From Clostridia bacterium (GTDB taxonomy: Bacteria; Bacillota; Clostridia; Christensenellales; Aristaeellaceae): a stretch of 64,000 bases of DNA. Below, piece by piece: positions 52,417-61,305 of the stretch. The stretch lies in contig JAFRBK010000047.1 of NCBI GenBank assembly GCA_017404985.1, forward strand, positions 31,555-95,554, given 5' to 3'. The stretch's first letter is position 1. Each line of letters opens with the position of its first letter. A program made the position numbers and the translations under genes. The notes under the pieces are model-generated. The model did not search any database. It was not told the origin of the DNA and was given only the letters and a program-made list of their open reading frames with translations.

Positions 52417-54885
52417 TCAATCGGCAGCCAGGAAGCCGGAAAGTTCGATCTGTGTCCATCCGGCGCCGCCGATGACTCGAATCCACATCGTTTTTGTTTC
52501 CGGGACCACGACCATCTGGTACACCGTCATCTCGTTTTGCGCGCCGCCGTTTTCCTCAGTGGTTTCAATAATTTCCATCATTTTCTGCGCGTCGATTTTG
52601 CCTTTGGCGCTGTCACACAGCGTGATCAGGTTTTTGCGGCGGGTAATGCCATCCCAGCAAGCCTTATCACTCGGCGTGAAGAAAAGCCAGTCTTCATTGA
52701 CATAATAATTCGTTGAAACCAACAGCCCGTCAGGAAGATCCGCCCCACCCACTTTATAGCCGATAGGACACCATTCGTAGGAACTGGCCGATTGGCTGTC
52801 AGCCACATTGATGATATAGGATGAGCTGTTATTCACCGTGCTGAAGAAAAGATCCCATTCCTTCAACTCGTCAATTTCAAACAGCGCGTTAAAGAGCATT
52901 GTCGTGCCGGTAATTCTGGCTTCGGGAGGTTTGATAGGCGCGGATGGTTTTCCATTGTTCAGCTCCATGAAGATTCCTTTTTCATTCAAGCCATTGACGG
53001 TGTAAATTTCACCGATATATCCGACGGTGGCTACGGACAGTGAACCATCCGCCGGGTGAAAAACCGTTACAGCCACGGCATCTTTCAACAGGGTAAGCGC
53101 TTCGGAATAATCATAGTTTCTGCCGACCACGAGGGGGCCTTCTGCATAATCATTCCAGCAGATAGCCGCACTGCACATCGGAAGGCCTATGATCCGCTCC
53201 ATTGCGTTGACGGCCTGCAGCTGATCTGTTGACAGTTCAGACGTTTCAGCGGCGCCCCTTAAAAACTCATTGATCCGGTAGGGTAAACGGTCCGTCTGTT
53301 CCTTAATAATCCGGGTTGCCTGGAGATAATTGCCGATGTTGTATGTTCCGATGATTTCAAGCAAACTATACATTTCTTGCAGTTCGTACTTCATCAGGGC
53401 ACCGTACTGCCGGCCCATTTCATACCAGGTTCCGTACAGACTGACGACGCTGATACCGTTCAGCCCTGTTCTGTTGCCGCGCTCAAAAGTCTGATCCGGA
53501 TTGCCCGCGGTGAGGATCTTCCCGGAAGTCTCTTTTACGCTTGTTTCATCCGTCGGAAGCTGTTTTTCTGTCCGTTCAGTCCAAAACTGTACAGCCGTGT
53601 TCAGGTCGGGATTGGTCATGCTGCGGATCATCAGCAGTTCAAATGCATCCATGAAATGCGGATGCTGCAGAAGCTCCTGAGCCTCTTCTTCCGTCAGCCC
53701 GCCGGCCAGTTTTGCCTGCAGTTCGTAGATGGCCAGGAACTTTACTTCCATTTCCTCGTCCACCTGGATCGTCGTCTGCTGGGCCGCGAAAAGCGCTTTG
53801 GCCGCCGTCAGCAGCGCTTCCCCTTCCAGGCCCTCAACCGCCGGCCACAGGAAGGCGGCAATGGACAGATTGCCGTCCATCAACCTGCCGGCCGCATGCC
53901 ACTCGTCCATCCAATCGGCAGCCGCTCGGATATATTCCTTGTAAGCGTCTGTTTTGTACAACTCGGCAGCCGGCATATAGATGGCTGTAAACATATTGTA
54001 TTTTTCGAGGTTGTCCAGGCATCTCCGCGCATATCCGGCGTCATAGTATTTAGCGAGATTTTTCTTGTTCATACCCGGCTGGTTCTTCGCGGCGTATTTC
54101 GGGCCGTTTTTCATCATATCCGCTTCCATGCGGTCCGAAAGGCGGAAATTATACCGGGCGGCAAAACGAATGCCGCGGATAGCGATGCGGGGATCGTCCG
54201 CGATGGCGACATACGGATCCACCATCGTATCCACAATGCCTTCCCGGATGTCATGCAGGCCGCCGTGATAGTCGACCAGTTCACCGGTGCGGAAATCATA
54301 ATAGATCGCGTTGAACGTCAGGTCACGTTGGAAGGAATCCGCCACAAAGCTTCCGGAATAGAGCGCATCGGGATCAAAATCCGGTACGCCCGGAAGTCCC
54401 CTGTATGCCACCGGGATGTTTACACAGGAAGCCACGTCTATGATTTCGTCCGGATAATGGGCGTATCCGAAGCTCAGGCCTGACGGAATCGTGTGGAACG
54501 TCACATCTCCCAGAATTTTTTCGAATTCTTCGTTCGGAGCGGTGGTCGTGATATCGAAATCCATGGTCGGCGTTCCCATGACCAGGTCGCGGACGGCTCC
54601 TCCGATGCAGTATGCTTCATAACCGGCGTTGATCAGTTTTTCCGCCGCATCCAACGCGTTCGGGGAGAAAATGTCGCGGCTGATACCGTGTACGGACTCG
54701 GGAATGCGCAGTTCCGCCCAGCCGTTTTCCTGAACAAGCTTGTAATTCTCATCGATCAGCCGGTTGATCTCAGCTGTGAAAAAGGGGAAGGAAGTTCCCG
54801 CCGCCTCAGCGGAGCATACGGTGCTTCCTCCGAGAAGGACTGTGAATAACAGCACCAGGCAAAGGAAAAGGCTCAACTTTCTCAT
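52417..54885 (-). CDS. Exported fusion: CCA-adding/poly(A) polymerase-like domain + C45-type Ntn hydrolase
   Basis: 822 residues. The ATG at 54885 has GGAGGT six bases upstream. Residues 1-28 are a signal peptide (RKLSLFLCLVLLFTVLLGG...CSAEA). About 60-290 carry class II nucleotidyltransferase motifs: GGAVRDLVMGTPTMDFDI with DxD carboxylates, RDLTFNAIYYD, VDPYVAIADDPRIAIRGIRFAARY. A helical neck/body follows to about 450. About 520-822 match the linear-amide/C45 Ntn hydrolase family: probable autocatalytic C571 in MCSAA, VVGRNYDYSE and a NEKGIFMELNNG strand. CCA enzymes are cytosolic, so an exported copy fused to an acylase is very unusual. Substrates are unknown. Confidence 0.85.
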   Translation of the reverse strand: MRKLSLFLCLVLLFTVLLGGSTVCSAEAAGTSFPFFTAEINRLIDENYKLVQENGWAELRIPESVHGISRDIFSPNALDAAEKLINAGYEAYCIGGAVRDLVMGTPTMDFDITTTAPNEEFEKILGDVTFHTIPSGLSFGYAHYPDEIIDVASCVNIPVAYRGLPGVPDFDPDALYSGSFVADSFQRDLTFNAIYYDFRTGELVDYHGGLHDIREGIVDTMVDPYVAIADDPRIAIRGIRFAARYNFRLSDRMEADMMKNGPKYAAKNQPGMNKKNLAKYYDAGYARRCLDNLEKYNMFTAIYMPAAELYKTDAYKEYIRAAADWMDEWHAAGRLMDGNLSIAAFLWPAVEGLEGEALLTAAKALFAAQQTTIQVDEEMEVKFLAIYELQAKLAGGLTEEEAQELLQHPHFMDAFELLMIRSMTNPDLNTAVQFWTERTEKQLPTDETSVKETSGKILTAGNPDQTFERGNRTGLNGISVVSLYGTWYEMGRQYGALMKYELQEMYSLLEIIGTYNIGNYLQATRIIKEQTDRLPYRINEFLRGAAETSELSTDQLQAVNAMERIIGLPMCSAAICWNDYAEGPLVVGRNYDYSEALTLLKDAVAVTVFHPADGSLSVATVGYIGEIYTVNGLNEKGIFMELNNGKPSAPIKPPEARITGTTMLFNALFEIDELKEWDLFFSTVNNSSSYIINVADSQSASSYEWCPIGYKVGGADLPDGLLVSTNYYVNEDWLFFTPSDKACWDGITRRKNLITLCDSAKGKIDAQKMMEIIETTEENGGAQNEMTVYQMVVVPETKTMWIRVIGGAGWTQIELSGFLAAD

Positions 54886-54957
54886 TCTTGACCTCCATAC
54901 GTTGTTATTCGTTTTCTGCTCCCAGAATTTCATCCTGCGGAAGCAAGACTTTTATTT

Positions 54958-54986
54958 ACTATAATCGTTTTCTTCCTGACGGTCAA
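54958..54986 (-). promoter_or_regulatory. Promoter of the exported fusion protein
   Basis: Minus strand: TTGACC (54986-54981), a 17-base spacer and TATAGT (54963-54958). Confidence 0.75.
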
Positions 54987-55096
54987 CATAGCTTTCCGGA
55001 ATGTCAAATTCAAAAACCTATTTTCCCCCAGATTGTCTTTCGCTGGCATGTTGCGTTTTTTTCTTTATGTTCTGAAATTCTCATGAAACGCAAAGT

Positions 55097-55136
55097 GAAA
55101 AAAGATACCCTGCGGGAGTACCTGCTCCTACAGGGT
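55097..55136 (-). terminator. Rho-independent terminator of the Nif11-like peptide gene
   Basis: Minus-strand hairpin ACCCTG/CAGGGT (55107-55112 with 55131-55136), with an inner GGAG/CTCC pairing, followed by ATCTTTTTT. It lies 82 bases past the stop at 55219. Confidence 0.75.
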
Positions 55137-55218
55137 AAAAGTGCTTTCAGTCACGCGCCGTCAAATCATCAGGCGTTCTCAGCCGTCTCTGTCTCCGGCT
55201 TGTCCAAAGGGGCGGTTA

Positions 55219-55416
55219 TCACATAAACATGGACAGAGGAATACCCGCTTTTTCTGCCTTCGCCTTCACAAACGCGATCGCTTCCTTCTCCGAGGCATCA
55301 CAGCCATGGGCCTTCATAAAAGCGCCCAGCTTCCCCGCCTGTATCGCCGCGATTCCCTCTTCCTTCAGTTTGTCGTCCGCCAGTACCTCTTTGAACAGTT
55401 CCTCGATCGTTTTCAT
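55219..55416 (-). CDS. Nif11-like leader-type helical peptide (65 aa) without a core
   Basis: 65 residues from the ATG at 55416 (AGGAGG seven to eight bases upstream). MKTIEELFKEVLADDKL, then QAGKLGAFMKAHGCDAS and EAIAFVKAKAEKAGI follow the helical pattern of Nif11-type leader domains. It ends IPLSMFM with no double glycine and no Cys-rich core; the only Cys is C34. It could be a leader-only helper or regulator, or a free-standing member of the fold. It is monocistronic with its own terminator, about 6 kb from the exporter genes. Confidence 0.65.
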   Translation of the reverse strand: MKTIEELFKEVLADDKLKEEGIAAIQAGKLGAFMKAHGCDASEKEAIAFVKAKAEKAGIPLSMFM

Positions 55417-55569
55417 TTCCGTTTCCTCCTGTTTTCTTTTTTTGACCATGTTTTATTGAATCACTGCCGGCAGCCTGTTCATTTCCCGCTGCCCTGCAGT
55501 GAATCAACAGCTAATCAAATATGATTACACCTGTTGTGTGCCCTGGATGTCCAGTTCTCCATTCATCGT

Positions 55570-56136
55570 TCATCTGTCCAGCAACCAAGCCGTCGTTCCG
55601 AAGTGGATCAGGTCCATACCGCTGATGATGATGCCGATGCCGATCATAACCCCGATGGTATGAGCCATCGCGTCGGGGTTGCAGAGGCAGATGATGGCGG
55701 AAATGATCATCAGGATGCCGAGAATCAGTGCAATCCACCAGTTCCGGCCCAGCTCCGTATTCCTGCGGGCACCCTTCTCCCTGTCATACAGCGACTTGGT
55801 CTTGATGGCAAGAACAATGCGCAGGATCCCGTCGATAAACAGCCAGGCGATGGCTGAATAGACAATGAAATCGTCCACAGCCAGCTGCAGGAAACCGTTG
55901 CCGACCAGCGCGATACCGAGCAGCAGGGAAATAATGCCGCTGGCGAGCACGAATCCGCTCCCCTCTTTGCTTCTGTCCCTCTGGAACCAGGCAATCATCA
56001 TCCCAATCCCTTCCAGGATCATGACAACGCCGATGACATACCCAAGGGTCAGGAAGGTCAGATCCGGAAGGAGCAGGCAGCTTGCCCCGCCAATCATCAA
56101 CATCACACCGAGAACGACCGATAAAATTGTAACCAT
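55570..56136 (-). CDS. HdeD/DUF308 family membrane protein
   Basis: 188 residues with six transmembrane helices in three DUF308 hairpins (VTILSVVLGVMLMIGGASC, LGYVIGVVMILEGIGMMIAW, and so on). GGAGG is seven bases before the ATG. The family is linked to acid or general stress resistance in enterobacteria; the role in Clostridia is unknown. Single gene. Confidence 0.87.
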   Translation of the reverse strand: MVTILSVVLGVMLMIGGASCLLLPDLTFLTLGYVIGVVMILEGIGMMIAWFQRDRSKEGSGFVLASGIISLLLGIALVGNGFLQLAVDDFIVYSAIAWLFIDGILRIVLAIKTKSLYDREKGARRNTELGRNWWIALILGILMIISAIICLCNPDAMAHTIGVMIGIGIIISGMDLIHFGTTAWLLDR

Positions 56137-56448
56137 ACCAAAACCTCCATTTTGTCTGATTTAACCCATAAGTCCTGTTCTGATTCGTCATCAGTAAGTA
56201 TATATGGATACAAATGAATTGTAAACATATTTTTCCAGATTTCAAGAGAGTGTTCCAGAATGTCACACGCCCGTCCGGATCGGAATCCTTTGATTCACCG
56301 CTGTCCCGTGAGCAGTTCCGCCTATTTTGCAAGGGGGCAATTTATGAGATAATGGCCATGCCCGACAACCGGGAAATCATTTTTTGAAAGGATGAATGAA
56401 GATGGCATTTTATCCCACCCTTCACGGGTGGGATTGTTTTTCGGCTTC
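56137..56448 (+). other. Intergenic region with a possible truncated transcription unit
   Basis: 312 bases without a supported gene. A weak plus-strand promoter (TTTGCA at 56326, 16-base spacer, GATAAT at 56348-56353) and a GAAAGGATGAATGAAG translation-start-like segment near 56386-56400 lead straight into the terminator at 56412. It looks like the surviving 5' end of a lost gene. Confidence 0.35.
56412..56441 (+). terminator. Rho-independent terminator, plus strand
   Basis: ATCCCACCC (56412-56420), loop TTCAC, GGGTGGGAT (56426-56434), then TGTTTTT. A 9-bp perfect stem. It is in the wrong orientation for the clostripain gene on the other strand. Confidence 0.7.
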
Positions 56449-59400
56449 TCATTCGCCCGGCCAATGCGATCTCTCCAGAATTTCTCCGGTTTTCAGATCC
56501 ACAATCAGGTCATCCCGTGAACCGTCCAAATAGTACAATACGTAATACAGGCACAGCGGCTCCTGCAGGCTTTCCACCGGGACCAGCGACACGGTCAGCG
56601 GCTGATCCATTGACAGCGGGATCATCTCGTTGTAATCCAGGGTATCCATATTCACCATGCGATTCGTTCCGAAAAAGACCCGGGTTTCTATCGCGGTCAG
56701 CGCAACTTCATTAAGGCCGCAGTTACTCCTGTTTTCATAAAAATTGTTCCATGCGTGCAGCGCCAGCTTCTCAACCGTAAATGAAATCTTCCCATCATGA
56801 TTCTCCACGGTAAAGTATAGATCACTGTACCAGGAAAACCTGCCGTCGGATAGCAGGTCATTATCTTTAGCGGGATGGAAGTTTTCCGCCTCCGAATACA
56901 GGAAAAGATCGTCCGCCCTTACACGCCATGTCTGCCCCCATTCCTGCTGTAACTCAATGCTGCTCAGCACCCGGTCATTCACCATCACCGCCAGGCCACT
57001 GAGCGTTATGCTCCAGCCGCCGGTTTTGTCCGGCACGATCGGGGTGGCGGTGATTATCCGCGTCACATACATTTCTTCAGGTTTTCCCTCAGAATTCGTT
57101 GCTGTTTCTTTTCCCAGCAGGCACAGGTTCACATTGCCGCGATCTACGCTTGCAGCTTCCTCGGCCGTGATCGGCGCCGAGGCGAGTATGGGGCGAATTT
57201 CCGTTTCCGGAATCACAACGGTTTCCGAAAGCGCCATTTGTTTCTCCGTAAGCACTGCGGGAAGGACTTCCGCCATCTCTGCCGCTTCCAGCAAGGTTCC
57301 GCCGGGGGCGCCCAATACGCTTCCCTCCGGGAAAACAAGTTTTGCCGGTTCGCTGAGCACGTTCCCGTTCAGGAAAGTAAATTGCAGTTCATTCACAGAG
57401 TCTCCGGGCTGGAAGGCTTTATCGACGCGCAGCATCAGGCATCTGACCGCTGCGGAATGGGCCGGAAGAACAATCGCGCTTAACGGTTCAAAGCCGTCAA
57501 ACGCCGTTCCGTTCATCTCCGGCCTTACCATCTGCAGAAATACGCTTTCATCGGATGTATTCCGCAGCCGAAGCCCCAGCGCGACTCCATCGTCGGCAAT
57601 CAGCACGCTTTCCACGGAAACCGAAACATCTCCCTGCAGCAGGGGAATCTGCGCCAATGCTTTTTCCGCCTCCTGCAGCGGAAGAGGTGTTTGCAGAGCT
57701 AAGGAGATTTTTTCTCCATCCAGGCCAAGGCTGTCGTCCAGCCCCAGCCACAGCTCCACCTGTTCGACGGCGCGCACGCCCGCCTGCTCCAGCGCCTGGG
57801 AAACGCCCAGATGATACAGCCGGCGGCTGTCCGCGACATGCAGGCTGAACCGGTTCACCCTCACCCCATTTTCTGCGGTAAAGGGGAAATACCTTTCCTG
57901 ATGCGGAGCAAGCTTTAATGCAACTGTCCCCTCTGCCCGCACGCCGTTCATCATCAATGCGGCTTCCGTGTTCAGCTCCGTATCTGAATCATTCCGTACG
58001 CAAAGTATCCCGCTGAAGGAACCGTCTGCCATCTGCTCCAGGGAAACCAGCCGCCACAGCGCGTTCTCCGTCTGAACCTCGCTCAACGAAGCGGGAGGAA
58101 TCGGGACAAAAGCGCTTACATCCGCGCCCTGCAGCTCCAGATGCACGTGCAGGGTTTCCTTTTCTGCGCTATAATCGCTTCCGGAAATCTCCAGATCAAA
58201 ATCGACCGTTTCGACTTCCGTAAGGCCTGTCAGGTCTTCTGCCTGCAGGGAAATTGTGTAGGATTCGCTTTCCCCGGGTTTAACAGATGAACGCCACAGG
58301 TATTTCGAGGCCATCCGGTTTCCGTTCAGCACAAACTCAGTTCCACGATAGTCCCGGACCTCCTCTGCCCTGTTTTCCAAATCAAAATTCAGTACAAGCG
58401 CAGGATCCTGCTTCGTGTTTTTCTGTACTGCTGAAACCCGGAGAGCAACCTTATCCTTTTCTATCAGAGAAGGACTGACCATGACGGCTGCTTCATTCGG
58501 ATTCCCGATGGCGACCGGCACACTGCTCCAGGTATTCTGGCGGACATCTGTTACCTGGAACATTGCATAAAGATTGGTGCTTTCCCAATCCTCAGAGAAA
58601 TGCAGATGCCAGTGTGCCGGCAATTCAATCGTCCGTTCATAATATCCATTAAAGCGTTCCCAGTCGTAAAACCCGTCCATCGCGCCTTCCGGATCCGGCA
58701 GATTGCGGACAAAAAGGCGGAAGTTCAGATCGGTGTATCCATCCTCGGAATAACCGATACGGTTCGTGTAGCTTTGAGACGCCAGGTCGTAAACATAGCT
58801 GCGCTCGATTTCCAGGTCATTTGTCTCCGGATTCAGCCGGCAGTAATGCAGCACAGTGGCTGTTTCTTTTTTGACTGTACGGGTGGAATAATCGTTATAG
58901 GTCGTCAGGACAATATAGTACTCACCATCTTCCGACAGTTGAAAGCTGATCGGCCCGGTAAGTGTGTTCCCGTTTTCATCCAGCACATACAACGCCCGTC
59001 CCCGATATTTCGCGGAAACCTGCCCGTTTGCATCCATCCCGGCCGTTTCCACAGAGATTGGTGCAAAGGATCCCGAACCATAATCGGAGACCTTCTCGAT
59101 AATCATCAGCTGCACAGAAGCCATCTCTTCCCGCTGTTCCTCTGAAAGCTGCAGGGAGAAAACATGGTTTCCCTCCGCATCCATCCCCAGATCCAGGGTA
59201 GACAAATTACTCCAGTCCACGAGTTCTTCGCCGGTCAGCATCGCGCCGAAGCGTTCCAGATACCGGGCGTAACCGTCGCTGAATTCCAGCGCCCGGTAAT
59301 CGTCCCGCCAGGATTCCAGATATTTTCTTTTGTTCACAAAAGGGTGATAGACCGAGAGCCCGCCGGCGCCTTCCCGGTTGGAGCGGGAAACGACAACCGT

Positions 59401-60390
59401 GTCCTGAAGCGCCTGCCGCAGTTCCACATCCTCCTTTCCGAAACGGGAAATCAGGTCGCCCAGATCCACCAGGTCATATCCGTCTTCGCCGACGGCACGA
59501 ACAGCCTGGCCGAAGCCGGTGGACGCTTTTCGTACGCCGGAAACATCCGAAAAGGTTTTGTCGCTGATCGTGCTGCCGAGGGGATTGAAGAAAGCATCCA
59601 TGCTTTCCAGAAGTGCGTCGATTTTTCCCAGATCCACACAGGCCATCGTCAGCAGGTCCCTGGAATCCCGCAGGCTGTCAAAATAGCTGTCCACCACACG
59701 CTGTCCGGTCTCCGCGCCGTTCCGGTCCTGCTCCAGCCCCTTCAGAAACGCGTAATTCCATCCGCTGGCCGGTTCCGTCTCCTGGGATCCAATCATATAT
59801 TCCGCATAAGGCGCAACAGCTTTAGCCACTTCTGCCGTACACATCAGGCAGGCGTCAAAACCGATCCAGCTCAGCTTTTCCGGATAATCCGCAAGCCGTA
59901 GCCCTTCCGTCAGATCATGCAGGGAAAGATTGTCCATCGAGAACAGCTCGTCCCAGCAGACACCCTCCATCGGGCCGCCGCCATGATCCCACAGAATCAG
60001 GGCGTATTTCTCCGCCGGATATCGATCTGCTCCGAAGCGTAGCAGCTGCGTCAGCGTTTCCCGGTTTCCCATGCTCATCCGGTCCGCGTTCCATACCTTC
60101 CGGGATTTCCCGGCACCGATTTCATAAATGGCGGTATTTCCGGCGTCGAACCAGCGATTCCGGGTTTTTTCTCCGCCGGCCATGACCAGCACGGAGATCC
60201 GGCTGTCCTGAAAGCCCGATTCCAGCATTTCCTGAATATCCGCCGAAGCTGAGCCGTAAGCGCTTTCCAGGTTGCTGCCGCACATATACACCATCAGCGT
60301 CAGGCTGCGCTGCTGTTCCTCCGCATGGGCGGCAACACCGACGACCCCGAGCATCAGTATGATTACCAGCAACCACAGCAGCTTTTTCAT
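56449..60390 (-). CDS. Exported clostripain-family (C11) cysteine peptidase, very large
   Basis: 1313 residues from the ATG at 60390 (GGAG nine bases upstream). Signal peptide 1-24 (KKLLWLLVIILMLGVVGVAAHA). The N-terminal C11 domain (about 30-400) has MVYMCGSNLES, catalytic H136 in LWDHGGG and C181 in FDACLM. The remaining 900 residues are beta-rich and Ig-like without recognised catalytic motifs. No sortase signal or C-terminal membrane anchor is seen. Clostripains cut after Arg or Lys. It is probably cotranscribed with the 99-residue secreted protein 99 bases upstream. Confidence 0.9.
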   Translation of the reverse strand: MKKLLWLLVIILMLGVVGVAAHAEEQQRSLTLMVYMCGSNLESAYGSASADIQEMLESGFQDSRISVLVMAGGEKTRNRWFDAGNTAIYEIGAGKSRKVWNADRMSMGNRETLTQLLRFGADRYPAEKYALILWDHGGGPMEGVCWDELFSMDNLSLHDLTEGLRLADYPEKLSWIGFDACLMCTAEVAKAVAPYAEYMIGSQETEPASGWNYAFLKGLEQDRNGAETGQRVVDSYFDSLRDSRDLLTMACVDLGKIDALLESMDAFFNPLGSTISDKTFSDVSGVRKASTGFGQAVRAVGEDGYDLVDLGDLISRFGKEDVELRQALQDTVVVSRSNREGAGGLSVYHPFVNKRKYLESWRDDYRALEFSDGYARYLERFGAMLTGEELVDWSNLSTLDLGMDAEGNHVFSLQLSEEQREEMASVQLMIIEKVSDYGSGSFAPISVETAGMDANGQVSAKYRGRALYVLDENGNTLTGPISFQLSEDGEYYIVLTTYNDYSTRTVKKETATVLHYCRLNPETNDLEIERSYVYDLASQSYTNRIGYSEDGYTDLNFRLFVRNLPDPEGAMDGFYDWERFNGYYERTIELPAHWHLHFSEDWESTNLYAMFQVTDVRQNTWSSVPVAIGNPNEAAVMVSPSLIEKDKVALRVSAVQKNTKQDPALVLNFDLENRAEEVRDYRGTEFVLNGNRMASKYLWRSSVKPGESESYTISLQAEDLTGLTEVETVDFDLEISGSDYSAEKETLHVHLELQGADVSAFVPIPPASLSEVQTENALWRLVSLEQMADGSFSGILCVRNDSDTELNTEAALMMNGVRAEGTVALKLAPHQERYFPFTAENGVRVNRFSLHVADSRRLYHLGVSQALEQAGVRAVEQVELWLGLDDSLGLDGEKISLALQTPLPLQEAEKALAQIPLLQGDVSVSVESVLIADDGVALGLRLRNTSDESVFLQMVRPEMNGTAFDGFEPLSAIVLPAHSAAVRCLMLRVDKAFQPGDSVNELQFTFLNGNVLSEPAKLVFPEGSVLGAPGGTLLEAAEMAEVLPAVLTEKQMALSETVVIPETEIRPILASAPITAEEAASVDRGNVNLCLLGKETATNSEGKPEEMYVTRIITATPIVPDKTGGWSITLSGLAVMVNDRVLSSIELQQEWGQTWRVRADDLFLYSEAENFHPAKDNDLLSDGRFSWYSDLYFTVENHDGKISFTVEKLALHAWNNFYENRSNCGLNEVALTAIETRVFFGTNRMVNMDTLDYNEMIPLSMDQPLTVSLVPVESLQEPLCLYYVLYYLDGSRDDLIVDLKTGEILERSHWPGE

Positions 60391-60489
60391 CGCGCGCATC
60401 TCCATTCTCTCTATCCCGTTTTTCCCCGAAAAACCCACTCCGTTCTCAGCGGGTTGCATCTTCCGGTTTATTCAGCCCTTGTTCCATCA

Positions 60490-60789
60490 TTATTCTCCGC
60501 CGCCCATGAAGACGCCGTCCATCATCTGCTGAATATATCCGGCATAGGCCGTCTGTACATCCTCCGGCACGATATCCGCATTCTCCGGCACCGTCAGAAG
60601 CCCGTCGCTTTCCCCCGGCGACACGCTGGCCGTCAGTTTGAAACGGCCGCCATGATGAAAGGCCGCCTGCAGCGAGGCCCAGGCAGAAACCTCCGTCGGC
60701 GCCGGCTCCTCCGCCAGCGCACAGGCAGTGATCATCATCACCAAGAAGGCCAGGATGGCTAAAATCCGTCTGATATGCTCTCTCTTCAT
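60490..60789 (-). CDS. Small exported protein (99 aa), function unknown
   Basis: Signal peptide (KREHIRRILAILAFLVMMI TACALAEE region, cleavage near ALA). A short mature part contains ASLQAAFHHGG and LTVPENADIVPEDVQ and ends FMGGGE. The first half resembles the beginning of surface proteins with Leu-rich or stalk domains, so it may be a truncated version. First gene of the unit ahead of the C11 peptidase. Confidence 0.6.
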   Translation of the reverse strand: MKREHIRRILAILAFLVMMITACALAEEPAPTEVSAWASLQAAFHHGGRFKLTASVSPGESDGLLTVPENADIVPEDVQTAYAGYIQQMMDGVFMGGGE

Positions 60790-60887
60790 GAACCTGCACC
60801 CCGATTCTCTTCACGTATGTCCGAAACGCGTTGCTGAAACAAATCTAATGAGCTGTCTCCAACTCTTCTTCGCAATCTGCTATCTGC

Positions 60888-60916
60888 ATTATAAAAAAAT
60901 GGAGTGGAGTAGTCAA
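60888..60916 (-). promoter_or_regulatory. Promoter for the 99-aa protein/clostripain unit
   Basis: Minus strand: TTGACT (60916-60911), a 17-base spacer and TATAAT (60893-60888). Near-consensus. Confidence 0.8.
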
Positions 60917-60960
60917 ATTCGATTCTGTTGGACAATGAAGACGTTCCTTTCCGCTCCCCC

Positions 60961-60989
60961 TTGATTTTCCGTTCAGGCTGATTTAGAAT
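60961..60989 (+). promoter_or_regulatory. Promoter of the 74-aa Cys-rich protein
   Basis: TTGATT (60961-60966), a 17-base spacer and TAGAAT (60984-60989), divergent from the preceding promoter. Confidence 0.65.
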
Positions 60990-61044
60990 CATGCTGTCAG
61001 GCAGTGAAAACACGGTGTATGCCATTCAGGAAAGAAGATTCTGT

Positions 61045-61269
61045 ATGGGTATTTCTGAAAACACTCCCAACATCCTCAACGACGCACAGAAGCAGAATAA
61101 CGCGGTCAATGGCTCCGGCAAGTCAAATGGTGCTTGTGAACACCGGTACTGCGTACTCACCGGAAAGTTTGTCAATGAAAAGAACCAGGTTTACTATAAT
61201 TACAAATGCACTGAATGCGGCTACGAATACTCGACGCATTCATCAGGCGGAACAACAGGTTCCTGGTAA
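61045..61269 (+). CDS. Small Cys-rich zinc-ribbon-like protein (74 aa)
   Basis: 74 residues. Polar, Asn-rich N-terminal half (about 1-29), then C31-x4-C36 ... C55-x2-C58 in a YxxKCTECGYEY ribbon and a Gly/Thr/Ser tail ending SSGGTTGSW. AGGAAAG precedes the ATG. It has its own promoter. The layout (polar leader plus Cys module) recalls the two microproteins at 32315 and 52126, but no direct sequence similarity is clear. Function unknown. Confidence 0.65.
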   Translation: MGISENTPNILNDAQKQNNAVNGSGKSNGACEHRYCVLTGKFVNEKNQVYYNYKCTECGYEYSTHSSGGTTGSW

Positions 61270-61305
61270 ATCTTCCGAAGGAGCCAATCCATTCACCCGG
61301 CAATT

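Noticed and set aside
53377-54483. 368-codon plus-strand open frame
   Set aside because: Antisense to the exported fusion protein, whose frame has clear domain motifs.
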